Origin: Areca catechu
Lineage: Eukaryota > Streptophyta > Magnoliopsida > Arecales > Arecaceae
DNA: 64,000 bases
Assembly (NCBI GenBank): GCA_021397845.1
Contig: CM038039.1
Location: 4,705,731-4,769,730, forward strand
Reading direction: 5' to 3'
The translations under genes and the position numbers were made by a program. Below, piece after piece: positions 11,405 through 22,382 of the stretch (position 1 is its first letter; each line of letters opens with the position of its first letter). A model generated the notes under the pieces. The model saw only the letters and a list, made by a program, of their open reading frames with translations, ran no database searches and was not told the DNA's origin.

Positions 11405-12849
11405 TTATCCAATCTCAATCATATAGAAATAAAAAAGAATTACACATTTAACTAAAGTACTAACCGAAACTATTGAACTATAAACATTTGCTACTTGGAC
11501 TTGGAGAGTTCCAACTTGACTTGCGAAGTCATTAACCATTTTATGCAAACTCTCATTTTCTTTTTTCAAGACTTCATTTATTGCTTTAGAGCCCCACAAT
11601 GAACTAGGAATTGATCCTATCCCTAAGCAACACAGATCATGTCTGGTCTAATTTTGCCAAATTGTTTAAAAAATACTTCATCCTCTTCTACATCTTTAAA
11701 TATTTTCTTTTGGTTCTAGTAAACATGTATGTATTAATTACAAGAAATAAATATTATAATAAAAACTAAGATAGACTTATAGTTTAATTGACTAATAAAA
11801 GATACTTATAACTAGTCCAACAGCAGCATCATTTACAAGTTTACCATTCTTTCTAGTACGAGTCTTCATCCACATATAGAGACGACTCAATTTTTTTCTG
11901 TCCTTTTGAATTGAGTATACAACATAAAAAAAAATTAGTTGAACATAACACACATATTTCTCAAAACAAATACTATAAAAAATTTGGATGGATTTCACAT
12001 ATAGATGATTGATTTGCGCGAGCTCTTTATTCTGGCACAATGGAGATACTTGTATATCTTCTTGCAGTCAATGTTATTATTTGCCCTTTTTGTTATTATT
12101 CCATAAATATCAAAATTTAAAATCGACATTAATTATTATAAAAAATTGATTTCAATCAATAAAAAATAACAATTTCTATATACTTGCCATTGTAGAGTAT
12201 ACCAACTGTCTATAGCTTCCTTCCATTGAACCTCTGGAACATTCTTAAGTACTTCACATTGTCTTTTCTTATTTTTATTATAATTTTTTATTAAATATTT
12301 TTTTAAACGGTACTTCATTCCTCTCAATTTTCCTACCAAAGTCTTCCTTGCAAAATTTTAATACTCATCTCCCACATCATACTTTTTCTGAAATAAAAAA
12401 ATATTATTAATATATCATAAAAATAAGTATCAAATCATAGATGAAATAGAAATCAATATTACCTTCATGTATTTCCAAAGTTCAAGTTTGGTGGTCTTAG
12501 ATATCTTTCGCTAATCATTCACACTAACTGACAGCTGCTGATAAAATTTGGTTAGACTAGTCAAAATGCTTATAAATGATTGCCTATCTCCAATTGGCTA
12601 TCCATACTCATTCCACCCTATATGAACCATCTTATCAGAATCCATCGCATGCACATTTTTCATTTGTGTCTTGCCATGATACTTTTTAGAAGATGACTTT
12701 TCAGGTTTGAATATCTCTTCCTCTTTTGAGGCTACACCAGTATCATCTTCATATACAATGCTCTGCTCGTCAATGACTTGCCTAGTTGCACTCCTTTTTG
12801 TACATCTAATAGAATCTAAACTGACCACAAAGGAATCCAACTCCACCAT
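11405..12849 (-). pseudogene. TNPA-like En/Spm transposase gene (plant transposase family 24), multi-exon, decayed
   Basis: Consecutive minus-strand segments match the plant Ptta/En/Spm transposase pattern in order. The block at 12598-12849 ends in the HIGWNEYGQP-type motif, where a lost start codon or break follows. Next comes a LELWKYMK-like stretch (about 12470-12530). The block 12136-12339 has LRGMKYRLKKYL and VPEVQWKEAIDSW. The block 11792-12040 has RTRKNGKLVNDAAVGL. The block 11405-11599 is a short coiled coil (KKENESLHKMVNDFASQVG). AT-rich gaps between blocks look like introns. TNPA proteins bind subterminal repeats and help bring the ends together. Stops occur within and between blocks. 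The family call comes from motif order by eye. Confidence 0.72.
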
Positions 12850-13547
12850 TGTAAATCAGTGATCATTAAGCTGAACAAATAAAAATCAATAAATAATTTT
12901 GGAATGCATATAAAAATTTAGTAAGAAGTTAAGAGAATTAGAATATACAAAATAAGAAATCTTGTTTAGAGAGATAGTTGTAGAAGCGTCCTGCATAAAA
13001 AAAAGATATAATATGAAGCAAAGTATCCACAATCATTTTCATTGATTGCATTGATACCATTATTATTGAAATATAAACAAAAAAATTAATAGCTATTATG
13101 CTCTATATTTTATGTAAATAGATTATTTTGCTTAAAAAATGATTAAAACATGCCAGCTAAAAAATACATATGAAATACTAACACTGCCATTGCCTTGAAT
13201 GTCTTGCTTAGGGAGGGTGTATGAACATATTGTTAGCCCTCCGCATGGACTAGCGAAAAAGCAAAATCAGATCACATGGCATTACATGTCATCTTGTCTA
13301 ATCTGCCTAGATCATATAATTCAATAATAGGAAAATGTCATTATGCACCCCAACCACACATTTTGGAATTATGGGAGTGATTGAGTCTTATTTTATTCCT
13401 TGGGAAAAAGCTCTTGAACAAGAACCAGCCCATCTCATGGCTTGCACTTGCAAGTGCATAAACTTACCAGTATATCAGTAAAAAACCACCTCCACATCTG
13501 CATAGAATTCAATTAATATTAAAAAAACACAAAGAAGAAAAATATAC
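12850..13547. other. Intron-like stretch between the SUVR-like fragment and the TNPA-like gene
   Basis: AT-rich, with no coding content recognised. It begins on the minus strand with a good splice donor (GTATAT at 13547) right after the SUVR-like exon and leads to the start of the TNPA-like gene. It could act as an intron in a fused transcript; this is inference. Confidence 0.4.
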
Positions 13548-14612
13548 CTTTATTTTCAGCGGGAATTGGGTTAGAAATTGGGTGGGAGGGATATATCATT
13601 GCAATAGGAGTCTCAAACCCTACAGCATCATCATCAAATGGCTCTATCTTTGGGTCTGATGAAAGCAATATCATGGTCAGCCACATCATTCTTCTCCAGA
13701 ACCTCGGTGCCTGGTTCAATCTTTGGCTCTTTGAAATGGACAGCATTTCCTAGATTCTCAATCGCTGGCTGTCTACCTAATCGATAGGTCTTCATAGGTG
13801 AACCAGAATCAGCTTGCACAGGACCCGCTTGATGAGCATGAGTGGGCACTCTTGTTTCTCTGCAATTTATTTGAGGTGAAATTGGTCCACCTCTATCAGA
13901 GGTATAAGAAGGTTGAGGTGATATGTCCTCACTCACTTCCTATCTTAAAGAAGGTTGAGGTGATATAGGTTGAACTGCCTTGCTTTTAAGATTACTTTGA
14001 GAAGAACAAAGCTCTGCTCTTCTCCGTTCAGAATGTATTTCTGGCGAAGCAAATGCTTCTAACTTTTGTCTTTTGAGCAAACTTTCACCAGTCCCATTAG
14101 AATGATACATCGATGATGTCAGTTTCTTATCCTATTGTCTAATCCTTAGACTCCTTCTATAAGGTTCCGGCTCATCACTTGCCAAAACGTCATTGCTCTT
14201 ACCATTTAAGTCCCGGTTCAATTGATCATTACTTTAACACTACATATCATGATAAAAAAACTAAAAAGACACAAAAAGCAAAAGAAGGGTTTCATACATC
14301 ATCAATCATCTTGCTCTTCAGAGCAATATCCTGAAAAGATAATATCAGTTTCAAAATGTCATCAAATAAAGAAGATAGAACCCTCTACATCAGAGTTGAA
14401 ACTCATGCTTATAATAAAATATGCACCTTAGATTCTTGCGCATCAAGTATGGCATCTACTAGAACTCTATAATTCTCGGTTTCAATGTATTCCTAGTTGT
14501 TATCATACACCTTGAGAATATTTTTTAGCATCGGCTTCGCTACATGCATCGGAAACCCAATGGCTTTCATTGCCGTCAATGCTCCGAGCGCTCTCTTAGG
14601 AATCGAGGCCAT
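13548..14612 (-). pseudogene. Captured 5' part of a SUVR-type histone-lysine methyltransferase gene (WIYLD domain)
   Basis: An ATG at 14612 opens a frame whose residues 5-60 match the WIYLD ubiquitin-binding domain of plant SUVR proteins. Visible pieces are RALGALTAMKAIGF, VAKPMLKNILKVYDNN, a TAG at codon 40 where the family has the conserved Trp, then EYIETENYRVLVDAILDAQES. The first exon ends at a good donor (AAG|GTGCAT, 14427/14426). A small exon may follow CAG near 14330. A longer exon ends at 13548 with donor GTATAT. It carries the blocks HFKEPKIEPGTE and FIRPKD..PFDDD, and VGFETPIAMIYPS, typical of the SUVR linker. A one-base insertion near 13645 shifts the frame, and more stops occur near 13940 and 14130. 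The pre-SET and SET domains are absent. Confidence 0.75.
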
Positions 14613-15250
14613 TTTTAAATCAGTGCTATCAGAACCTCAAGCAAGAAGAACAAATTTGGCGATGCGGTAACTTAATCCACCAACAGGAAACACATTCAAG
14701 AAGAAGATCAGAAATCATAGCTTCTAATATATTAACACAGATTCAAGATTTGACTTCAAAGATGCGATAAATCAAGATAAAAGTAAAGATTCTTTGATCG
14801 GAGCATAAAGATAAGGGCTGAGGGGATAGCGATTCAATAAAAGAAGCAGGGACCCTGGTGGGGGACCTGAAGCATCTAATAACTTAGCGAGGAAAAGGGA
14901 ATCGAGATCTGGGACTTCTGCAATTTACCTCGATCGACTCGAAGCAGAAACAAAGCAGAGCCTGCAATTCTTGAAGCGATTTCGCTCGATAAACCCTAGG
15001 GCAAGCTCGAAACCCTCTCCCTAACCTCGATCCCAAGGGAGACTTCGCCACATTTGCATGCTGTTCGGAGATCGATCGAGAGTTAGGGTTTGGGAGAAGA
15101 GGGCTCTAAACTCTAAGCTCCCCCTCGACCGCCCGGTCGTGTTCTCTCTTTACGTGCCGGGGAGCGTCCTGAACGAGGAGCGAGGGAAATGGAAAAAAGA
15201 AGACGGGTAACGTGTCGCCCATCGATTCTATTGCCTCACGGTTTTGCTCA
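14613..15250 (-). promoter_or_regulatory. Putative captured 5' UTR and proximal promoter of the SUVR-like gene
   Basis: Upstream of the ATG on the minus strand the sequence becomes GC-richer than the rest of the transposon. It contains agggttt-type motifs (gttagggtttgggag, about 15084-15100, and aaccctag/aaaccct nearby) that are common in 5' regions of plant housekeeping genes. Composition changes back to AT-rich at about 15300. Reading it as host promoter or UTR carried with the exons is inference. Confidence 0.5.
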
Positions 15251-15641
15251 AGACTCAAGCAGCTGCTTTGGTAGGATCAGATTCTGGAACATTCTTGAGG
15301 TTTATTAGTTATTTTTCTCTGCCTTTAATTATTTTTCAGGAGCATCAGTATCGCTAGTGCAACAAAGCTAGCTTCCAAATGCACGCATAAATCTCGAAAA
15401 TGCTTTAGACATAGGATCAGTATTAAATATTTTGAACATTTTTTTCATGGCATATCAATATTTATTTATTATATTTAATTTAATTATGTTTAATAGTTGA
15501 AACGTAAGTTATAAATTGATTATATTATTTTCATGTTTGTCAAATATGAATATATATATATATATTTAGAATTTAAATTTTTACTCATGCATGTATTTAC
15601 GTATCTAAAAAGCATAGATGTATGTGACTTCTTTTGTAGTA
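15251..15641. repeat. CACTA right end
   Basis: AT-rich end segment closing with TTTTGTAGTA (15632-15641), the imperfect inverse of the left terminus. A short TA microsatellite occurs near 15550. No gene is present. Subterminal motifs are less obvious here than on the left. Confidence 0.7.
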
Positions 15642-16117
15642 AGTGCGGAGCTTCTGGAGTTTCTTGGCTTGCATCGCCGAACTGGAAGTCTGAAGGATAG
15701 AGAGCAGGACTTCTGGAGTTTCTCGGCTTGCATCGTTGAACTAAGAGTCTGACGGATAGAGTGCGGGGCTTCTAGAGTTTCTCGGCTTGCATTGCTGAAC
15801 TAAGAGTTTGATGGATAGAATACGGGGCTTCTGGAGTTTTCTGTCTTGCATCACCGAACTGGGAGTCCGATGGATAGGGTGCAGGACTTTTGGAGTTTCC
15901 CGGTTTGCATTGTTGAACTGAGAGTTTGGTGGATAGAGTGTGGGGCTTTTGGAGTTTCCCGGCTTGCATCGCCGAACTAGGAGTCCAGTGGATAGAGTGC
16001 GGGGCTTCTGGAGTTTCCCAGCTTACATCGCCGAACTGGGAGTCTGACAGTTAGAGTGTGGGACTTCTGGAGTTTCTCGACTTGCATCACCAAACTGGAA
16101 GTCCGACGGATAGAGTT
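15642..16117. repeat. 59-bp tandem repeat array, second part (about 8 units)
   Basis: Same 59-bp unit as at 8998-9902, resuming in register after the CACTA element with agtgcggagcttctggagtt. It ends at about 16117 (gtccgacggatagagttcttgc), shortly before the integrase stop codon of Tat-B. Confidence 0.92.
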
Positions 16118-16180
16118 CTTGCATAGATGGAAAACAGTGTTGCACCAAAAAGAAATTTTTATTATTAGGAGAGTCTTACA

Positions 16181-17540
16181 TTATTGATAGTACATCCTCA
16201 TGTTGTTGGCATTCTAGGTTCGGGGGAATTGGGTGCCATTGAGTCTAGCGAGGTAGTAGGCTCCATGCGGCAAAGCCTCGACCACTTTGTTGGCACCTTC
16301 CTAGTTCGGGAAGAGCTTGCCACATTTCCCAGGCTATGAGACTTCGACTCGCCATAGGACTAAGTTGCCGGGGTGGAAAGCCTTTGGCTTTATAGTACCG
16401 GGCCAATCGTTGCCTGTAGGCCACCATACAGAGTCGAGCCTTGTCCCTTGTTTCTTCCAGCAGGTCTAGGTTGAGTGGAGATGGGCTGGATTCTTGGCTT
16501 CATTGTATTGCTCTACCCGCAGTGTGGGCGGACCCACTTCCACTGGAATCACAGTCTCAGACTTGAAGACCAGATTGGAAGGTGTCTCACCCGTCGCCAT
16601 CCGAGGCATGGTGTAGTAATCCCATAGTACACTAGGGAGCTCTTTGGCCCATCGACCCTTAGCCTCGTCTAGTCTGGTACAGAGCCCTTGGAGGATAGTC
16701 TGGTTGGTCACCTCGGCCTCCTAGTTGGTCTGAGGGTGAGCCACTGAAGTGAAGCAGTGGTGAATATTGAGATCGACACAGAACTTGTCAAATGCTTGGT
16801 TGTCGAACTGCCATCCGTTGTTAGTGATGATCGAGTGGGAAAGAGTAAAATGGTAGATGGCCAACTTCCAGAGAAAAGACCTGGCCTTTTCTTCCATAAT
16901 CTATGCCAGTGGCTCGACCTTGACCTACTTGGTGAAGTAGTCGATGGCCACGATCAGGTACTTTCATTGACCGAACGTAGGAAAAAAGGGATCCAAGATG
17001 TCCATCCCTCATTAGGCGAATGGCCATGGGGTAGAGAGTTGGAAGAGTGGCATGGCCGGCTGACATTGTGTATGAGCATGCCATTGATAGTGATCGTACC
17101 TCCTCACAAAATTAGCCACATCTTCTTACATGGTCTTCCAGTAGTATCCTTGTCGGAGGGCTTTGTATGCCAGCATCTTGCCCCCCATGTGGTTCCTATA
17201 GAGGCCCTCGTGTATCTCCTGGAGCACGTAGGCCGCCTCTGAGGATCTCAGACACTTTAACAGGGGATAGGAGTGGGACCTCCGGTAGATCTACCCGTCC
17301 ATCGGTACGAAGCACGTAGCCTTCTTCTTGAGGAGACTGACCTCCATGCGATTCTCTGGCAGGGTGCCATCGGTGATGTACTTGATGTAGTGATCCATCC
17401 AACTGGCCTCGGAGGTGACCTGCTGGACCTTGCTTGGGGCCTCGTAGCTGGGGGTCTCCAAGTATTCGATGTAGACGCATCCCAGCGACGAGTCCGGCAA
17501 GGTTGCAAGTCTGGAGAGGGCATCAGCTCTGGCATTTTCT
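16181..17540 (-). pseudogene. Tat-B integrase
   Basis: Minus-strand pol end. Pieces in order are the zinc-finger region with KMLAYKALRQGYYW (about 17170), core blocks GMDILDPF (about 17010) and IVAIDYFTK (about 16960), IITNNGWQF (the usual D replaced by N, about 16820), HPQTN, then NQTILQGLCTRLDEAKGRW and PSNLVFKSETVIPVE (16466-16711). The C-terminal part has MVAYRQRLARYYKAK and NANNMRMYYQ before the TAA at 16183-16181. At least two frameshifts and several stops are present, and a catalytic Asp is lost, so it is inactive. The 3' neighbour is the minisatellite. Confidence 0.87.
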
Positions 17541-19390
17541 CCTCGAAGGATGTGGGAGATGCTGAAATGCTAGAAGCTCACCGTGCTCAAACGCACCCAT
17601 TCCAGGTATCTTGCCATCTGAGGATCTCGAGCTTCGAACTCTCCCGAGACTTCACCCACAATTAATTGCGAGTTGGTGAAGACTCTCAGGCTCGACATGC
17701 CCAACTCACGGGATACCTTTAACCCTACAAGGAGTGCTTCGTACTCAGCCTGGTTATTTGTAGCTTTGAATAGGAAATGCAATGCGCACTTGGCCACAAC
17801 CCTGTTAGAGTTGGCGAGGATGAGGCCAACTCCACTTCCTCCCGCATTGGATGCCCCATCCACGTGGAGGATCCAGGTTGTCTCATCAGCCGGCGATTCC
17901 AACGGACGCTCGGGGGAGGCCTTTTCTGGTTCTTTACTCATCCAAGCGCATTCCACCAGGAAGTCTGCTAGCACCTGAGCCTTTTGAGATGGTTTCGAGT
18001 AATAGGTGATGTCAAACTCGCTGAGCTTCATTGTCCACTTAGCTAGATGTCCAGACATGTTCGAATGGCTAAGTATGGCGCTCAGAGGTTGGTCGGAGAG
18101 GACCGCGATCGGGTGTACTTGGAAGTAAGGCCTGAGGCATTGTGTAGACATTATGAATGCAAAAATAATTTTTTCAGAACGGGTGTACCTGGTTTCTACA
18201 TCCCAGAGCAGCTTGCTAGCATAGTATATCAGTCTTTGAACTCCATTTTCATTTGTGCGGACAAGCACTAAGCTGACGGCCCCTAGGGAAACCGCTAGAT
18301 ATAGGAGGAGTTCCTCCCTGACCTCCAGCCTAGAGAGCAGTGGTGGAGATGTAAGGAACCTCTTCAGCTCTTCGAAAGCTTCTTGACACTCCTCCATTCA
18401 GGTGAAGCCGTGCATCTTGTGAAACGCCTTGAAAAAGGGCAGGCAGCGCTTAGTAAAGCATGAGATGAACCGGCTTAGGGCCACGACCTGGCCGGTTAAG
18501 CGCTGGACATACTTCTTCGAGGTTGGGTATTCCATGTCGACGATCGCCTGAACCTTCTCAGGGTTGGCCTCGATCCCTTGTTGGGTGACCATGAAACCCA
18601 GGAACTTTCCAGCAGCGATGCCAAAGGCGCACTTGGCAGGATTCGGTTTCATCTGGTGGAGACAGAGGTTTTGGAAGGCTTCTGTAAGATCTATGATGTG
18701 GTCCGACTCCTGACCACTCATGATGAGCATGTCATCAATGTAGACCTGCATGTTGCAGCCAATTTGGTCTTTGAAGACCTTATTAACTAGATACTAGTAT
18801 GTGGCCCCAGTGTTCTTCAAACTGAATGACATTATCTTTTAGCAGTAGGTCCCTTAATCTGTAATGAAGGCAGTGTGCTCCTCATCTTCTGAATGCATCC
18901 GAATTTGGTTGTATCCAGAGAATACATCCATGAAACTGAGTAAGCGGTGCCCCGAGGTGTTATCCACCAGCTGGTCAATCTTGGAAAGGGAGAAGCTATC
19001 TTTTGAGCCTGCTTGGTTGAGATCGGTTTAGTCTACACAGATCCTTCACTTTTTGTTGACCTTCTTGACCATGACTACGTTTGCCAGCCAGCTAGGATAC
19101 TGGACTTCTTAGATGAAGCCTGCGGTGAGGAGCTTTTCTACCTCTTCATTGATTGCCTTTTATCTCTTCGGGATAAAGCTCCTCTTCTTCTGCTAGACTG
19201 GGCAACATTTCGGATCAACGTTCAGCCTGTGGGTGATAACATCGGAAGGAATCCTAAGAATGTCCACCGTGGTCCAGGAAAAAATATCAGCATTTGCCCG
19301 GAAGAAACTCAGGAGGTGAACCCTTTCATCCTCATGCAGCTGGGCTCTCACTTGCACCGTCTTCAAGGGGTCCGTCATGAGGGAGCATGA
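17541..19390 (-). pseudogene. Tat-B reverse transcriptase with two RNase H domains
   Basis: RT spans about 19390-18400. It shows LANVVMVKK, SFMDVFSGYNQIRM and the catalytic VYIDDMLIMS (18740-18715), then FLGFMVTQQGIEANPEK. The long open block 18397-17570 holds the Gypsy RNase H (SLVLVRTNENGVQRLIYYAS, then YTRSEKIIFAFI). It continues into a second, archaeal-type RNase H (LHVDGASNAGGSGVGLIL, NNQAEYEALLVGLKVS, VFTNSQLIVGEV). Dual RNase H marks the Tat lineage. Stops occur around 18780-19010 and at the block boundaries. Confidence 0.9.
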
Positions 19391-19423
19391 CAGCAGGCGC
19401 TCGATTAAGCCACCTTTGTCATC

Positions 19424-20017
19424 CTATATTCTTTGGTCAAGCTGGTCGATGATCGGGTCCTCCTCGGCACTCCTAGCCCCAGGAATGGCTTGTAGGCACT
19501 GCTGAACTAGCTGGGGGGTCCCCCTCATCTCCCCGACTCTGTAGGGGATTGGGAATTGAGCTAGGAGCCATTTTGTAGATATGACCATATCGAGCAGGTT
19601 GAGCCCAAGGTAGCCTAGAATCACGTTGTAGGTTGAAGGAAGCCTGACAATCGTGAAAGTCATCATGATAGTGCTTTGCTGAGGAGGCATTCCAGCGGTG
19701 ACTGGGAGGTTAATTTCTCCCTCCACCCCTACTGAATCTTCAATAAAGCCAACTAGAGGGGTGTGCATCGGCCTCAACAGGGTAGGAGATAGATTCATCT
19801 TAGAGAAAGCATCATAAGAAAGGATGTCGGTCGAGCTTTCATTATCGATCATAATCCATTTTACAAGATGCTTCATGATCGTCATTTCGATAACAACGGC
19901 ATCATTATTTACATTCTCCACCCTAGTTCTTCCTTTCCCCATGAAGGAGAGTACATTATCAAACCCTTCCCTCACCTTGGTCCTTTTCGAGCCGCACTCT
20001 ATCCCCCAGGAGATCAT
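19424..20017 (-). pseudogene. Tat-B aspartic protease region
   Basis: An open 197-residue block upstream of RT. The active-site area reads IMIDNESSTDILSYDAF, whereas the family has D-N-G-S-S; the glycine is replaced by glutamate, so activity is doubtful. Downstream TYNVILGYLGLNLLDMVIST matches the conserved flap and C-terminal part (the family shows ILGRP). It lies between the gag tail and RT as expected. Confidence 0.85.
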
Positions 20018-20038
20018 ACTTACTGGCCTCTCGATGGG

Positions 20039-21127
20039 CTAGTTGTCAACAGGAGGAAGAGCCGCGAGCGCTTGGGGTTCGAATGGGGCCTTGTCCCTCA
20101 CAAACTTTCCGAGGTAGCCTCTTTTGATCCGGTCTTCAATCTCCCTCTTGAGGTGGTGGCATTCTTCGGTGTCATGGCCGTGGTCGCAGTGAAACTGGTA
20201 GTACTTTGACTTGTTGCGACCACTTGACAATCTCAGTGGGGGAGGGCGACGCAGGTAGCGCTCGCCCTCGATCTCCATAAGGATTTTGGATCTCGAGGCA
20301 AGGAGATGGGTGTACCTTTTTTTTTGGGCATGAGTGCTCTTCGACTTCGAGCCTACTCAAAGGTTTGGGGTTGCCCTAGGCCCATGCATCCTGGAGGGCT
20401 CCCCCTTGGGTTGCTTCTTCAGGGGCCTCTCATCCAGCTCCCTTTTGGTGCAGTCTGCCTCCTCCATATGGATATACTTGTGAGCTCAGAGGATGAGCTG
20501 GAGTAGGTCTTTGGAGGCTTCTTGTCCAGGGAGTAGGTGAAACGGGAGATCTTGAGCCCCTCTTCAGTATCAACATGGTGACGGGCTAGTCCAGATTGTA
20601 GATTTTTAGGGTGGCAACTTTGAAGCGGGACACGTAGTCCCGCAAGGACTTGTGGTCCTGTTGGCGGATGGAGAAGATGTTGTTGGCTTCACGTGGCACC
20701 TTCCGACAGGCATCGAAGTGCGCCATGAACTTCTTCTCCAACTGCTCAAAAGAGTCGATGCTCCTTGGCTCGAGGTGGGTGTACCAGACTCGAGCGGCTT
20801 TCTGGAGCATAGCCGAAAGGTTGATACAAAGAAGGGCATCAGTGGCCCTGTGGACTCTCATGAGGGCCTTGTAGTTTTTGAGATGGTCCAGGAGGTCGGT
20901 GGTCTCGTCGTAGGAATCCACCGAAGGCATATAGAATCGATTGGGAATTGGTTCTTGGATTCTATGGGAGAAAGGGGGGTGGGCATTGTAGCCCGTGGGC
21001 TCACATGAGGAGCCATGCAAGTTGGCAAACTAGCGAGATAGCTCGGCTAGCTTGCATTCTTGTTCCTCCAGGCACCTCTCGGCTTGGCGCCTGATAGCCT
21101 CGTCGATGGAACCTTCTGTTGAGGCTG
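20039..21127 (-). pseudogene. Tat-B gag, C-terminal part
   Basis: The gag core is at 20586-21020 with DSYDETTDLLDHLKNYKALM, AARVWYTHLEP, FEQLEKKFMAHF and DHKSLRDYVSRF, the retrotransposon gag pattern. The zinc-binding tail is at 20039-20278 (YYQFHCDHGHDTEEC, then LKREIEDRIKRGYLGKF). Frameshifts separate the blocks. The N-terminal part is displaced to 28243-28742 by the chromovirus insertion at 21128. Confidence 0.88.
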
Positions 21128-22382
21128 TGATGGGGACTAATATGCATGCAATTTTTTTGTATGTTTTATATGTGGGGTTGAGTGATTAATTCCCAAATTT
21201 CAGATTAAAATAAGTTATAGGGAATTTTTTATGAATTTTAGAAGATTAGCATGCAGATTATGACCTAGAAAAGTAGAAAAGAAGGATCGCCGGGGCTGAG
21301 AAGCCTCGGTTAGGGCAAGTTCTCCTACAATAAAACTACTGGAGGTAGAGGGGGTGTACCTGACAACGTCTGTGAAGATCGCAGCAAAGGGTCTCTCGTT
21401 TCTCGATGGATGCGGCCTGGAAAACCGAGCCAAAGACCCGCGGATACCCGGCTTTCTGCTCGGTGATCCGATTGAGGATTGGCTGGGGTCGTTGGATTCG
21501 TAGGAACTCGGGACCTGTAAACGACCTGTCAGGGGTTAGAAAACTCACAAAGGAACAAGAAAACAAAGGAAAAACAGCAAGGGAAGGCTTCTTTTGGAGT
21601 GGGCGTCCAGGGATCTGAGATGCTTGTTGGTAGCAGGAAGATGATTGCAGCACTGGGAAGAAAAACTCTCGCAAACCCCTTTATGCACACAGCAGGGTAT
21701 CACACAACTCAATAGAAGAACTCAAGGTTTTCATTCATCAAAAATTAGGTTTCATACAAGAGGCTAGGGTCCCTTAAATAGACCCTTAACCTTGGGCTCC
21801 AAGTAAGGGCACTTTAGACTTTACATAGGACTCCTTTTCCCTTTCAAACTCTAATTGGAATACAAGGTAATAGGTAGAAAACTTTAACTCAAAATACTCC
21901 CCTCTTGTCCTTCTCTTGGTCGGCCAAGGTGGTGACCATAAGTGGCCGACCAAGAGGGGAGGTGACCCTAGGGAGGGGCGCCCTAAATTCTACCTGGGCC
22001 TGGGCTGGCGCAAATTCCTTCCGGTTGGTCCAGGGTTTTGAATTTATTCCTGATTTTGTCTTCTCTTCCTGGACTCTTCAAGTCTTCAAGCTGGGTTGGA
22101 CTTGGGCTTAACTTTTATGTCTTTAATTAGGTTGAACTTGGTCTTCACTTGTATGATGTGGTCTTGAGTCTTCAATCTGATAGGACATGACTCAAAATTG
22201 AAATTAGCTCAACATGAGCTGGCTAGCATTGGACTGAACTAGCTCAATAAGAGCTGGACTAATTACAGGACTCAAATGTAGCTGGACTAAGCTTTATTAC
22301 AGGGGACTCAAATATTAACTAAGTGATCCACAGAGGGTTGAGAAGCCTCTGCCTTATTCTGGTGCCTCTGGTGTCCGCACCA
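21128..22382 (-). repeat. 3' LTR of chromovirus copy 1
   Basis: Plus view starts TGATGGGGACTAATATGCATGC and ends GTGTCCGCACCA. Terminal inverted similarity is TGATG.GGA / TGGTGCGGA. Length is 1255 bp. The two sister LTRs at 44750 and 49631 are 1451 bp and are alike at both ends but diverge in the middle (about 21880-22070). Confidence 0.9.
21913..21956. repeat. Perfect 14-bp inverted repeat inside the LTR
   Basis: CTCTTGGTCGGCCA at 21913-21926 and its exact reverse complement at 21943-21956 are separated by 16 bases. It lies in the LTR part not shared with the sister copies. Confidence 0.7.

Larger units (their letters stand above)
9903..15641 (-). mobile_element. CACTA (En/Spm-like) DNA transposon carrying a captured host gene fragment
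   Basis: The left end reads CATTACAAAA, and the right end reads TACTACAAAA on the opposite strand. Each is one base away from the canonical CACTACAAAA terminus. Flanking trinucleotides are AGA (9900-9902) and AGT (15642-15644), a plausible 3-bp target duplication with one mismatch. The insertion cleanly splits a tandem repeat whose unit resumes on the other side. Subterminal short repeats, a TNPA-like gene and a SUVR-like gene fragment lie inside on the minus strand. No TNPD-type catalytic transposase was recognised, so the element is probably non-autonomous. Confidence 0.85.

Noticed and set aside
8998..16117. CRISPR-like regular repeats
   Set aside because: The repeats are directly adjacent without spacers, in eukaryotic retroelement DNA.
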